From JANQPX01 sp039197065 (lineage in GTDB: Bacteria; Pseudomonadota; Alphaproteobacteria; Geminicoccales; Geminicoccaceae), in assembly GCA_039197065.1 (NCBI GenBank), contig JBCCUL010000002.1:1-64000 (forward strand): 64,000 nt of DNA. Reading direction: 5' to 3'. Positions 43,262 to 52,102 of the stretch are shown here, one piece after another. Position 1 is the first letter of the stretch. Each line of letters begins with the position of its first letter. Position numbers and translations under genes: made by a program. The notes beneath the pieces were generated by a model. That model searched no databases and was not told where the DNA came from. It worked only from the letters and a program-made list of their open reading frames with translations.

Positions 43262-44320
43262 CTAAGGCAAGAGACTCGATACGCGATAACGCTCCAATAT
43301 CCTTAGAAACTCGGCTTCGCTGTCGGCGCAGTCATGGAAACCAAAGCGTCGCCCTTTGATCGTGCTCATGATCTCGTCCCAGGACCGCTCAAGCGTGCTG
43401 TCGGCATAAGGCCAGTTGACCAGTGTCGAGAGCGATCTCTTGTTCAGGCCATGGCGCTCGACGATCCGCTGCCATACGGCCTCTTTGTCGGCCATGACAT
43501 CGGCAAGGCGAAGGGGCCGAACGATACCGCAAGGGATATCGAAGGCAGCCGCGAGTTTTGGCCAGAAGCGGCACCAGCGGATAAGATCGCCGTTCGCGAC
43601 GTTGAAGGCCTGGTTGGCGGCTTGGTCATCGGTGGCCATCCAGGTGATCGCGCGGCTTGGGAGATCGGTTGACGTCAGCTGGGTGAGGCTGGTGAAGGCG
43701 TCGTCCGGGCCTGGAAAATCGAGCGCGCTCCCGAGCTCGCGGCAGATCGCAGCGTAGATCCCAAGGGTGGAGACGAGATTGCGCGGGTTATCCGGCGAAA
43801 AATGCAGGAGCGTGCCGGGGCGTGAGGCGGACCAGCGCCATCCTGCACAAGAAGCGGTTTGGCGCAGCAAGTCCCCCTGCGCGTAGTAGAAGTTCGAGAC
43901 CAACGGGCGTGGGTCATCCTCGCGGGCCGGTGTTGGAAACGGGCCGACATGAACGCCGTAATATTTTCCGCCCTGCACGAGGTGGACGTGTTGGAGCCTT
44001 GGCGATGCGGTCGAGACGGCGCTTAGCACATTGGCGAAAAGGTCGAGGTTATTTTGAACGCTCTCCCGTCCCAGGTCGTCATGGGCGGCGCGGCCACAAT
44101 AGAAGAGATGGGTGATATCGTCATGCGGCCGAAGGATGTCCCTCAAAGCATCCGCATCGACCATGTCGGCGTGTAGATAATCGATCCCTGACAGCGCCTT
44201 TGCCGGCGGCCTGCGGCAAAGACCAAGCAGCGTCCAGCTATTCGAACCCGCCAGATGTTCCGCAAGCGCGCTGCCGATAGCGCCCGTGGCGCCGGCGATC
44301 AGCGCTTTTCGCATCGTCAT
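43262..44320 (-). CDS. PRISE-like SDR (progesterone 5-beta-reductase/iridoid synthase family)
   Basis: This 352-residue atypical SDR has cofactor motif GATGAIG at 10-16 and LGLCRRPP after the second strand, which favours NADPH. The unusual catalytic residues of the PRISE family are present: Lys119 in QGGKYYGVH and Tyr145 or Tyr146 in SNFYY. Plant members reduce enones such as progesterone or 8-oxogeranial. Bacterial ones are less well known and probably reduce activated double bonds. It is a single gene after the palindromic repeats. The family assignment is good; the substrate is unknown. Confidence 0.82.
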   Translation of the reverse strand: MTMRKALIAGATGAIGSALAEHLAGSNSWTLLGLCRRPPAKALSGIDYLHADMVDADALRDILRPHDDITHLFYCGRAAHDDLGRESVQNNLDLFANVLSAVSTASPRLQHVHLVQGGKYYGVHVGPFPTPAREDDPRPLVSNFYYAQGDLLRQTASCAGWRWSASRPGTLLHFSPDNPRNLVSTLGIYAAICRELGSALDFPGPDDAFTSLTQLTSTDLPSRAITWMATDDQAANQAFNVANGDLIRWCRFWPKLAAAFDIPCGIVRPLRLADVMADKEAVWQRIVERHGLNKRSLSTLVNWPYADSTLERSWDEIMSTIKGRRFGFHDCADSEAEFLRILERYRVSSLLP

Positions 44321-44442
44321 GTCAGAGGCCTCTCATTCTTTTGCGGGCCTCAGCTCGATCGATCCGGCAAAAATGGGTTCAACGTGATCACCCAAAAGCC
44401 AGATTGAGGCGATCCGGGCGAAGGGCGTTCCAGCCGCTGATG

Positions 44443-45492
44443 CTATTCCTCGTAGACTGTAATTTCGACCCGCCGGTTCTTAGGCTCGGCGACGTTATCG
44501 TCCGTCGCGACGGCGAGACTCCGCTCACCAAATTCGACAACGCTCAACACTTCCCGGAATCGCGGATCGTTGCGAATGGCGTCGGCGACCGATTGCGCGC
44601 GTTGGCTGGATAGGACAGTGTTGGAAGCGTCGGTGCCGACCGTATCGGCATGGCCGGAAATCACGAAACGCGCCTTTGGCAGGGTCGCAGCAAACTCGCA
44701 TGCGGCCGCAACCGACTTGAAGCCAGACTTGTCGATCGATGCCTCACCGGTGTCGAAATACAAGGTAAAGGAACGCTGCGGTCGACTGCTCTTGGCCTCG
44801 TCCAGCCTGTCCGGGACAAGGTTGGCGACAGTGAGTTCGGGTTTTGCCTGAGGGCGCCAAGGTGCTGGTTCGATTTCAGGCGCTTCGTCAAGCGCGGCCA
44901 GGACATCGGGACCGTCCGGCGGTTCGATGCCTTTGCCTCGGAGGTAATTGACGACACCATCATGTGCGGCAAGCGGAAAATCGGACAACGACGCCTCGGG
45001 CGTCAGCCGATCGATATCAATCCGCACGGCGCGAAGCGTGATCTCGTCTTCCAAGGCCGCATCCAGGAAGGCTTCGATGCGCTCGGCAGGCACCGACGCG
45101 TCGGACACCAGCATATAGCCGCCGTTCTGCGCTTCGCTGCCGTTCGCTTGCGCGCTGTCGGACGTCCAGTATCTCATGACCGCACGAAATTCGGATTGAT
45201 CCAGCAGCGATTCGTCCGTGATTGACTCGGCGTCGAGGATGGCAAGGTCGGCGCCTTCCGTCGCCAGCCCGTCCAGAACGGACGCGCCGGATCGCACCAA
45301 CGTCGTGTCCAGCTCGAAACCGAGATCTTGCAGTCTGACCAGCGATCCGAAGCCGATGGCGGCCATACGTGACGATCCACTGTCCGAGTCGACCGCAAGG
45401 CGAAGTCGATCCGCCGATGTCGCCAAGCCCATCGATGGCGCCGTGCTCACGACGAAGGCCGCAATGAGAAGAAGCGCATAAAGCCGACGCAT
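44443..45492 (-). CDS. OmpA-domain protein with an N-terminal binding-protein-like (TAXI-like) part
   Basis: This 349-residue secreted protein has a signal peptide ending near GLATS. Residues 28-180 resemble a substrate-binding protein of the TRAP-associated TAXI type (LRLAVDSDSGSSRMAAIGF, SGASVLDGLATEGADLAILDAES). The C-terminal OmpA domain (about 235-349) contains LYFDTGEASID, FVISGHADTVGTD and EPKNRRVEITVYEE, with NRRVEI at the end as in peptidoglycan-binding OmpA domains. The combination suggests a ligand-sensing or solute-binding part tied to the cell wall. The gene is monocistronic and follows an AT-rich promoter region. Confidence 0.75.
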   Translation of the reverse strand: MRRLYALLLIAAFVVSTAPSMGLATSADRLRLAVDSDSGSSRMAAIGFGSLVRLQDLGFELDTTLVRSGASVLDGLATEGADLAILDAESITDESLLDQSEFRAVMRYWTSDSAQANGSEAQNGGYMLVSDASVPAERIEAFLDAALEDEITLRAVRIDIDRLTPEASLSDFPLAAHDGVVNYLRGKGIEPPDGPDVLAALDEAPEIEPAPWRPQAKPELTVANLVPDRLDEAKSSRPQRSFTLYFDTGEASIDKSGFKSVAAACEFAATLPKARFVISGHADTVGTDASNTVLSSQRAQSVADAIRNDPRFREVLSVVEFGERSLAVATDDNVAEPKNRRVEITVYEE

Positions 45493-45527
45493 GGCGATCG
45501 TTCCCCCTGGGTTGACGGTAGAACTCT

Positions 45528-45545
45528 TATTTGAACGTACAAATA
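45528..45545. promoter_or_regulatory. Inverted repeat TATTTG-N6-CAAATA upstream of the OmpA-fusion gene
   Basis: TATTTG (45528-45533) and CAAATA (45540-45545) form a perfect inverted repeat about 36 bases before the ATG, in an AT-rich stretch. It may be an operator. The remaining gap to 45685 shows no gene. Confidence 0.4.
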
Positions 45546-45685
45546 TGCCTATTTTCGGTGTATTTTGCTATGAATAAAGACTGCTTCCGAAACGTGAAGC
45601 CCTCATAGTGTGTTGGCGTGATCACATACGCGATATCACTACGCTTCTCGCTTCGATCGAAAAGACGATGCGTTAGGTTTCGTCT

Positions 45686-46453
45686 TTACGACTTTCGCTC
45701 AGCCCAGCCGGCGAAGGTTCGCTCCAGCAGAACAACGATGTAGTAGAGGAGAATGCCTAGGAGAGCGAGCGCGATCAGGACGGCGAACATGAGGGGATAG
45801 TCCGCGTTGATCTTGCCACTGTCGAACAGATGACCGAGGCCCTTGCCGTGGGGTTCGACGATTTCCATGAGGTTGGTGCCGATAAAGGCAAGCGTCACCG
45901 CGACCTTCAGGGCGCCGAAAAATTCGGGCAGCGTCTTCGGCAGAGCAATCTTGGTGAAGATCGTGAATTGGCTGGCGCCCAATGATCGGAGGATATCGCG
46001 ATATTCGGGCTCCAGCGTCGAAAGCCCGATCGAGACGGAGACGGCGATCGGGAAGAATGAGATCATGAAGGCGATCAGCACGGTGTTGACGTCATGCCAA
46101 CCCACGAAGATGAGGGCGATCACCGGTACAATCGTCGCCTTGGGGATGGCGTTGAAGCCGATCAGAATCGGATAGAGCGCATCACGCATGATCCGGCTGA
46201 AGCCCATGACCATACCGAGAAGCGTGCCAACGATGACAGCGAGGCCGAGGCCGGCGACGGTGCGCCAAAGGGTCTCCCAACCATATTGCAGGAAGAGCCA
46301 GCGATAGGTCCAAAATGCCGGGATAAGATCGGAGGGCGATGCCATCTTGTAGTTGGGCCAATCGTTCACCCAGACAAGCCATTCCCAAAATGCCAGGAAG
46401 ATCGCCATGCCGATGACGGGGATCGCTGCTCGCTTCAAGAGATCGCGGGTCAT
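45686..46453 (-). CDS. ABC transporter permease (NitT/TauT/SsuC type)
   Basis: This 255-residue inner-membrane permease has six predicted helices and the BPD_transp_1 EAA-like loop EPEYRDILRSLGASQFTIFTKIALPKTLPEFFGALKVA. It belongs to the group that imports nitrate, sulfonates, taurine or thiamine precursors. It overlaps the upstream ATPase gene by four bases, so it is translationally coupled. With the ATPase and the binding protein it makes a complete importer; the substrate is set by the binding protein. Confidence 0.92.
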   Translation of the reverse strand: MTRDLLKRAAIPVIGMAIFLAFWEWLVWVNDWPNYKMASPSDLIPAFWTYRWLFLQYGWETLWRTVAGLGLAVIVGTLLGMVMGFSRIMRDALYPILIGFNAIPKATIVPVIALIFVGWHDVNTVLIAFMISFFPIAVSVSIGLSTLEPEYRDILRSLGASQFTIFTKIALPKTLPEFFGALKVAVTLAFIGTNLMEIVEPHGKGLGHLFDSGKINADYPLMFAVLIALALLGILLYYIVVLLERTFAGWAERKS

Positions 46454-47244
46454 GCCGATGCTCCTCCTTGCCGGCCCTGGGCGAGCTGGATCTGCTGGCG
46501 GAGTTCGGCGAGCATGGCGGTGGTCTCGGCGGTATAGAGATCGTCGAGGGTTCGCTCGGGTCCGAGCCGGACATCCATCACATGCTGCGTGGTGCCGGGG
46601 CGGCCTGACATCACCACGACCTGATCGGCGAGGAAGACGGATTCGCGCAGATCATGGGTGATCAGAACGGAGGTGAACCGTTCCTCTTTTCGAAGCACGC
46701 GCATGATCTGCCAGAGATCCTCGCGCGTGAATGCATCCAGCGCGCCGAAGGGCTCGTCGAGGATCAGGACCTCAGGCCGATGAACCAAGGCGCGGCAAAG
46801 GGAGGCGCGCTGGCGCATGCCGCCTGAGAGTTCGGAGGGACGTTTGTCCTCGAAGCCTTCAAGGCCGACCAAATGAAGAAGGCTTTCGGCACGTTCAATC
46901 TGCTGCTTTTGCGACATGCCTTTGGCGCCCACGATCTCGAGCGGCAGGAGGACATTCTTCAAAACGGTCCGCCACTCCAGGAGCACCGGGTTCTGGAAAG
47001 CCATGCCGACCGTGCTTCTTGGCGAGCGCACCTCTTCGCCATGCAGCTTGACCGACCCGCTGTCCGGCCGCATCAGGCCGGCAATGAGCTTGGTCAATGT
47101 GGATTTGCCACAACCTGAGGGGCCGACCACGGCGCAAAAGGCCGCTTCCGGCACGGCGATCTCAAGATCGCGCAGTACCGGAAGCGGGCCGGCCTCGGTA
47201 CGGTAAGCGTGCGTGACGCCCGAGACTTCAATCAAACTGGTCAT
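46450..47244 (-). CDS. ABC transporter ATP-binding protein (NitT/TauT/SsuB type)
   Basis: This 264-residue ATPase has Walker A GPSGCGKST, Q-loop AFQNPVL, signature LSGGMRQRASLCRAL, Walker B VLILDEPFGALD and the switch His in LITHDLRES. The length and the LPWRTV-like region match SsuB/TauB/ThiZ-type ATPases. It follows the binding-protein gene by 54 bases and overlaps the permease gene, forming a three-gene operon. Confidence 0.93.
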   Translation of the reverse strand: MTSLIEVSGVTHAYRTEAGPLPVLRDLEIAVPEAAFCAVVGPSGCGKSTLTKLIAGLMRPDSGSVKLHGEEVRSPRSTVGMAFQNPVLLEWRTVLKNVLLPLEIVGAKGMSQKQQIERAESLLHLVGLEGFEDKRPSELSGGMRQRASLCRALVHRPEVLILDEPFGALDAFTREDLWQIMRVLRKEERFTSVLITHDLRESVFLADQVVVMSGRPGTTQHVMDVRLGPERTLDDLYTAETTAMLAELRQQIQLAQGRQGGASA

Positions 47245-47298
47245 CGAGCCATGCCGCTCCGATGGCCTCGATCCGGCGCAGGAGCGAGGCGTTTTGGC

Positions 47299-48303
47299 CT
47301 ATTTGAGCATGCGTCCCGATGCGTCCGGCAGGTAGGCGTCCGTGAAGTAGAGCGACGCATCCGGTTCGGTCTTGAACTCATAAGTCTCCGCGATCTGGTC
47401 CAAAGAGGCTGCGAACCGTTCCGCATCGATCCCGCCCATGCCGTTTTCGAGCGTGTAGTCGGTCACCACATTGGCGTCGATGGCGAGCTGCAGACGGCGG
47501 GTCTCAAGTTCGACGTCGATGGCAGGATTACGCTCTGCAATCATCGCAGCGCCCGCAGCCGGTTCGGCGATCACATCTTGCCAACCCTTGGCAACCGCGC
47601 CCAGAAAGCCGGTGACGACTTCGGCATTCTCGGCGGCGTAGTCGGTATTCACGATGATCGCGTTGCCATAGAGTTTGAGCCCGTGATCGGCCATGAGAAT
47701 GACCTCGATGTCATCCTCGGGTACGCCGAGACGGACAAGGTTGAGATAGCTGGAGAAGGAAAAGCCGGTGATCGCATCGACATTGCCTTCGGCCAGCATC
47801 GGCTCGCGGGTCGGGAAACCCACCGGCTCGACGGTGATCTTGCTCATATCCAGTCCGTTGGCCGAGGCAAAGGCCGGGAATTGCGCCCAAGCGCCGTCTG
47901 GCGGAGGGGCACCTAGGATCTTCTCTTCGAGGCTCGCCGGTCCATCGATCCCGCGGCTGGCGCGGCCGATCACAGCAAATGGCGGCTTGTCGTAGATCAT
48001 CATCACGGCCGTAATGGGGGCTCCCGGGTTGGCGTCCAGGAACTTCACCAGGCTGTTGATGTCCGCGAAACCGATGGGGAAGGCGCCAGTCGCGATTTTG
48101 GGGATGGCATCCAGTGAACCCTTGCCCGGCGAGATCTCGACTTCTAGCCCTGCATCGGCGAAGTGGCCATTATCGATCGCGGCGAAGTAGGCAGCGCTCG
48201 GTCCCTCGAACTTCCAGTCCAGGGCAAAAGAAACTTCTGTTTGCGCATGGGCTGACGCCGTTCCGAGGGTGATCGAAACGAACGCAAGAAAAGACCTGAT
48301 CAT
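47299..48303 (-). CDS. ABC substrate-binding protein (NMT1/THI5-like, NitT/TauT family)
   Basis: This 334-residue secreted protein has a signal peptide (MIRSFLAFVSITLGTASAHA) and the NMT1/THI5-like fold: VSFALDWKFEGPSAAYFAAIDNGHFADAGLEVEISPGKGS near the N-terminus. This opening is common in binding proteins for thiamine pyrimidine precursors and in sulfonate or nitrate binders. No TPP riboswitch was found upstream, so a thiamine role is not supported. The start at 48303 has GGGGGG nearby and puts the signal peptide at the N-terminus; an upstream start would run through an operator-like palindrome. Confidence 0.88.
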   Translation of the reverse strand: MIRSFLAFVSITLGTASAHAQTEVSFALDWKFEGPSAAYFAAIDNGHFADAGLEVEISPGKGSLDAIPKIATGAFPIGFADINSLVKFLDANPGAPITAVMMIYDKPPFAVIGRASRGIDGPASLEEKILGAPPPDGAWAQFPAFASANGLDMSKITVEPVGFPTREPMLAEGNVDAITGFSFSSYLNLVRLGVPEDDIEVILMADHGLKLYGNAIIVNTDYAAENAEVVTGFLGAVAKGWQDVIAEPAAGAAMIAERNPAIDVELETRRLQLAIDANVVTDYTLENGMGGIDAERFAASLDQIAETYEFKTEPDASLYFTDAYLPDASGRMLK

Positions 48304-48332
48304 GTTTCCCCCCAAAGATATGTAGATGTTTG

Positions 48333-48356
48333 AAAAGGTCATTGGGACGACCTTTT
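48333..48356. promoter_or_regulatory. AAAAGGTC-N8-GACCTTTT inverted repeat upstream of the ABC importer operon
   Basis: AAAAGGTC (48333-48340) and GACCTTTT (48349-48356) are perfect complements, 30 bases before the binding-protein ATG. A consensus -35, TTGACA (minus strand, 48356-48361), touches its edge, so it lies in or beside the promoter spacer, as expected for a repressor site. The remainder of the gap to the tRNA-Gly gene shows no gene. Confidence 0.55.
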
Positions 48357-48578
48357 GTCAACCGAGCGGCCTCGTCATCAGACCGTGTATCGGCAATGGT
48401 TAGCGAGGCTGACGAAGGTCAGAGTGATGACGGTCGGCAGGCTCATAGCGCATCACGGGACATGCCGGTTAGCGCCGCATCTGGTCTGCGCGAAGATGGA
48501 AAGCTCGCCGAGATCGGCTCATGCGCTGCCCGATAAACGCGCTTGCCTGTTGGCAACTTGCTAAGCCTATGAAAAGGC

Positions 48579-48653
48579 TGGAGCGGGTGATGAGAATCGA
48601 ACTCACGACACGTAGCTTGGGAAGCTACTGCTCTACCACTGAGCTACACCCGC
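48579..48653 (-). tRNA. tRNA-Gly (anticodon CCC)
   Basis: On the minus strand the 75 bases run from GCGGGTGTAGCTCAGTGG to the encoded CCA. The acceptor GCGGGTG/CACCCGC, the anticodon stem GTAGC/GCTAC with loop TTCCCAA (anticodon CCC) and the T-arm GAGTTCGATTCTC are all well formed. Confidence 0.95.
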
Positions 48654-48737
48654 CTTGTCAGTAGTCTTAGTTCCTCGAAGCGCGCAGTGCAACGTCCACC
48701 AGGCGAGGTTCAAGTCAAGGCCGTCGGCCTCGCCGAC

Positions 48738-50582
48738 CTAGCGGGTGGTGAGTTTGACTTCGATCCGGCGGTTGCGGCGATACGCGATTTCGTCGTTGCG
48801 CTGATCGAGCGGTTGGTATTGAGCAAAGCCGGCAACCGCGATGCGCTCCGGCGGTATGCCCTCGCGGATGAGGAACTTGCCGACGGTTGTGGCGCGTGCT
48901 GCAGAGAGCTCCCAGTTGGAGGCGAAGTCAGCGGTGCGAATCGGCCGGCGATCCGTGTGGCCATTGATCTGAAGCACCCAGGGAAGCTCGCTTGGAATTT
49001 CGTCCGAGATTTCCTTGAGGCTTTGCGCGAGCGCGCGTAGCTCATCCTCACCGCTGGTTTCCAGTTCATCGGAACCACTTGGAAACAGGATTTCCGACTG
49101 GAAGACGAAACGATCGCCGACGACTCGGATACCGGAACGATTGCCCAGAATTTCGCGAAGGCGTCCGAAGAACTCTGAGCGAAAGCGGCTGAGCTCCTCG
49201 ACCTTACCGGCGAGCGCCACGTTCAGCTTGCTGCCGAGATCGGCGATGGTCACTTTTTGTGCATCGACCCTGGCGCGCTCCAGATCGAGCGCTTCCTCCA
49301 ATGAGGCGAGTTGGATCCGCAGTTCATTGATCTGGCGGTTCAAGACGTCGATTTGCGCGAGCGATTCGCTGGCAAGCTCGCGCTGAGTTTCAGCCTCGTC
49401 ACTCGCTTCACCGACGCTGCGCAGGAGTTCGGCGAGACGGATCGCCCGCTCTTCCAGCTCCCGCTGGGCAAGCAGGGTGCGATCCTGCTCGCTGGCGAGG
49501 CGACCTTCAAGCTGTGAAGCCCGATCACGCACCTGAGCAAGCTCGGCCAGAAGCGCTTCCCTGGAACGGCGCAGTTCTTCGATTCTTGCTTCCGCGGTTC
49601 TCGGCTGATTTCTGGCGGCCTCGAGCTGGGCCGCAAGCTCGGCGATCCGCCGTTCGCGCTGGTTCAGGAGTTCTTCGTCACCTTCCCTTTCCTTACCCTG
49701 CGCCTCGAGCGCGGCTTGCAGCTCCTCTATCTTAGCATCCTGTTCAGCCTGGTCGGTTTCGCTGGTCGACAGCAGCGCGTTCAGTTCGGCGATCTGCTCC
49801 TCCAGGCTCTTGCGATCCGCTTCGGACTGATCGAGTGCTGCAACCTGGGTTTGCAACGCCTCGCTCTCCTCCCTGGCCTGGCTCAGCAGCGCCGTAAGAC
49901 GCGCGATCTCTCCCGCAGCCTCGGTTTTCGCATTCTCGGCTTCGCGCAGCAGCGTGGTCATCTCGGCGATGTCGAGTTCCAGCCCCTTTCGCGCCTCCTT
50001 CAGGGCCTCGATATCGCGCCTGAGCTGGACGAGCTCGGCTAGTCGAGCCTCGATTGTTTCCTTGTTGGTCTCGATCGTCTTCTTCGCTTCCTCCAACTCG
50101 GCCTCGAGCTCGTTGCGCAGCTGACTGGCGCGCACCAGATCATCTTCGAGTTCGTCGGTCTGCCCGAGATCCCGGCGAAGCTCCGCGAGCGTCTGGGCGA
50201 GAAGCTTCTTATCCTCCTCCAGCGTGATCAGCCTGTCCCGGTAGTCGTCCCGCTCCGCCTGGACCTCCAGGAGATCGGCGCTGCTGTCCTCGCGGCCGGC
50301 ATTGGCCGCCTGCAGGTCGGCGGTGAGCTGCGCAACCGAACGGCGAAGCTCGGCATTGGTGTCCTGTTCGAGGCTGAGCTGATCGGTCAGTTCAGAGATG
50401 GCCTGCTCCAGGCTTAGGAGCTTGCTGTCCTTGCCTTCCAGCAGTTGGTTCAGGAAAAACTGACCGAGCACGAACACGACGAGCAGAAAGATGATGACCA
50501 GCAGGAGGGTCGACAGTGCGTCGACGAAGCCCGGCCATATGTCGACGCTGGACTGGCGGTGATCGCGGCGGGAGCGAGCCAT
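48738..50582 (-). CDS. MotB-like OmpA-domain protein with a very long coiled coil
   Basis: This 614-residue protein has one transmembrane helix at about 20-42 containing Asp21 (GFVDALSTLLLV), the position of the ion-carrying Asp of MotB. A coiled coil of roughly 420 residues (about 44-465, heptads of Leu, Glu, Arg and Ala) follows. The C-terminal OmpA/MotB peptidoglycan-binding domain (about 480-614) has INGHTDRRPI and YRRNRRIEVKL. The gene for its MotA/TolQ-like partner ends 21 bases upstream. I infer a stator-like unit that converts ion flow into force on the cell wall. The coil is far longer than in MotB. Confidence 0.85.
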   Translation of the reverse strand: MARSRRDHRQSSVDIWPGFVDALSTLLLVIIFLLVVFVLGQFFLNQLLEGKDSKLLSLEQAISELTDQLSLEQDTNAELRRSVAQLTADLQAANAGREDSSADLLEVQAERDDYRDRLITLEEDKKLLAQTLAELRRDLGQTDELEDDLVRASQLRNELEAELEEAKKTIETNKETIEARLAELVQLRRDIEALKEARKGLELDIAEMTTLLREAENAKTEAAGEIARLTALLSQAREESEALQTQVAALDQSEADRKSLEEQIAELNALLSTSETDQAEQDAKIEELQAALEAQGKEREGDEELLNQRERRIAELAAQLEAARNQPRTAEARIEELRRSREALLAELAQVRDRASQLEGRLASEQDRTLLAQRELEERAIRLAELLRSVGEASDEAETQRELASESLAQIDVLNRQINELRIQLASLEEALDLERARVDAQKVTIADLGSKLNVALAGKVEELSRFRSEFFGRLREILGNRSGIRVVGDRFVFQSEILFPSGSDELETSGEDELRALAQSLKEISDEIPSELPWVLQINGHTDRRPIRTADFASNWELSAARATTVGKFLIREGIPPERIAVAGFAQYQPLDQRNDEIAYRRNRRIEVKLTTR

Positions 50583-50603
50583 GTCGTCGGTGGCCTGCTA
50601 TCG

Positions 50604-51800
50604 TCAGTCTGAAGCGCTGCGGCGGCCCGCCGCGGGATCGCCGCCGGAGGCAACCGCGGCAATGGTGCGCGCCACCATTTTGATTTCGCTGCGAAGCTCG
50701 TTGGTCATCTGACTTCGGCCCTGAACGGTCTCGTCCAGAATACGTGCGAGGTAGACGTCCATATTGCGAATGTGATTGCGCGTGGTCTCGTCGACGGCGC
50801 TGGCATCGCCCTCGGCAAGCCTCGCCAGCACCGGTCTGAGATCATCCTGGTTCGAGATCAGCCGACCGAGGAGAGCCTGCTCAGTTGCGATCTGATCGCC
50901 GAGCGTGGTCAGACGTTCGGTCAGGCCGACCATGCTGCTCTGCACGCTGCGCTGGTTTTCTTCGGAGCGTTCGATGCTGCGCTGCATGTTCTGCATGTTT
51001 TCCGCGGTCTGTTCCATGAGCGCCTGCAGATAGGCGGGTATGGGCACGTCACCACCGGCGCTGACCACGCCGGATGCAGCGGATGCTGTGGGTTCGGCAC
51101 CGCTCAAACGGGTGAGGCTGGTAAGCCATTCCTCCATTTCATTGTAAAACGCGTTCTGGCCCTGCGTGGCTTGCAGGTCGAGAAAGCCCAAGATGAGGGA
51201 CCCCGCGAGGCCGAACAGCGACGAGCTGAAGGCTGTGCCCATGCCTTCCATCGGAGCGGCCAGCCCAGCTTTGAGCTCGTCGAACACGGTAGCGATATCC
51301 CCCTCGCCGCCGACCGAAAGCCCCGCGATCACGTCGCTTACCGAGCCGATGGTTCCGAGGAGTCCCCAGAACGTGCCGATCAGGCCGAGAAAGATCAGAA
51401 GTCCGATGGTATAGCGGGTAATGTCGCGCTGCTCGTCCAGGCGAGACGCGATGCTGTCGAGGAGATAACGGACGGAATTCGCCGGCAGCATCACCCGGCC
51501 ACGGCGTTCCTGCTCGCCGAGCGCGTTGGCGACCGGTGTCAGGAGAAACGGGGCGGCTTGAATCGCATAGCCGGGCTTCGATGTGCGCAGCCCTTCGATC
51601 CAGCGGATTTCCGGCTTCAGCATCCAAACACGGCGCATCACGTAGAAAATGCCGATCAGCAGCACCAGCAGGATCAGACCATTGAGAAACGGGTTGTACA
51701 TGAAGATGGTGATGACGGTCTCATAACCAAAAGCCAGCACCGCCAGCGCCAGCGCGAGGAACACGATCATCCGATTGATGAAACGTTGCGGGTTGCTCAT
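50604..51800 (-). CDS. MotA/TolQ/ExbB-type proton channel protein
   Basis: This 398-residue inner-membrane protein has helices at about 10-30, 35-55, 130-155 and 195-220. The channel region has LIFLGLIGTFWGLLGTIGSV, TVFDELKAGLAAPMEGMGTAFSSSLFGLAGSLILGFLDL, the MotA/ExbB signature. A C-terminal helical tail of about 150 residues (EQTAENMQNMQRSIERSEENQ) likely lies in the cytoplasm. It forms an operon with the MotB-like gene. It is not next to flagellar or Tol genes, so it is a third type of motor whose cargo is unknown. The pair is recurrent in Rhizobiales genomes. Confidence 0.88.
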   Translation of the reverse strand: MSNPQRFINRMIVFLALALAVLAFGYETVITIFMYNPFLNGLILLVLLIGIFYVMRRVWMLKPEIRWIEGLRTSKPGYAIQAAPFLLTPVANALGEQERRGRVMLPANSVRYLLDSIASRLDEQRDITRYTIGLLIFLGLIGTFWGLLGTIGSVSDVIAGLSVGGEGDIATVFDELKAGLAAPMEGMGTAFSSSLFGLAGSLILGFLDLQATQGQNAFYNEMEEWLTSLTRLSGAEPTASAASGVVSAGGDVPIPAYLQALMEQTAENMQNMQRSIERSEENQRSVQSSMVGLTERLTTLGDQIATEQALLGRLISNQDDLRPVLARLAEGDASAVDETTRNHIRNMDVYLARILDETVQGRSQMTNELRSEIKMVARTIAAVASGGDPAAGRRSASD

Positions 51801-52102
51801 CGGTGGGTCATCCCGGCCAGGCCACGTTGCTGCCAGCTGTCATCGACTATGGCCTCTGTCATGAATCGTCGCCCAAGTTTCAGCATCTTCCTTGCACAGG
51901 CGCCCTGTTCTACAGGCCGTCCGCAGGTTCGGCAACGGCGAGGATGACGGCCCGCCTGCCGACGTCAAGCGTTCGTGCCTAGGGGCTTGTTCGAAACCAA
52001 ATCATCTGTGGCAGGCTGGTGACGGCGGAATTTGGCGTTGGCAAGTTTGTTGGCCGCGGCCATCATATCCTTCATGTTCGGTTGCCGATGTGGGAGGAAT
52101 CG
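51801..52102. other. Divergent promoter region
   Basis: These 302 bases separate the MotA-like gene from the nitrile-hydratase-like operon, which is read in the opposite direction. No gene is convincing here. GGGAGGAATCG at the right edge is the ribosome site of the next gene. Confidence 0.4.

Noticed and set aside
48304..48578. TPP riboswitch in front of the NMT1/THI5-like binding protein
   Set aside because: The CTGAGA and ACCTGA boxes of the THI element are absent in this region; only a palindrome and a -35 are seen.
48738..51800. Zorya-type anti-phage defence (ZorA/ZorB) suggested by the MotA/MotB-like pair
   Set aside because: No ZorC, ZorD helicase or ZorE nuclease gene is near, the neighbours are a tRNA and a metabolic operon, and the long coil is on the wrong subunit. 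The pair also recurs in Rhizobiales as an apparently core gene pair.
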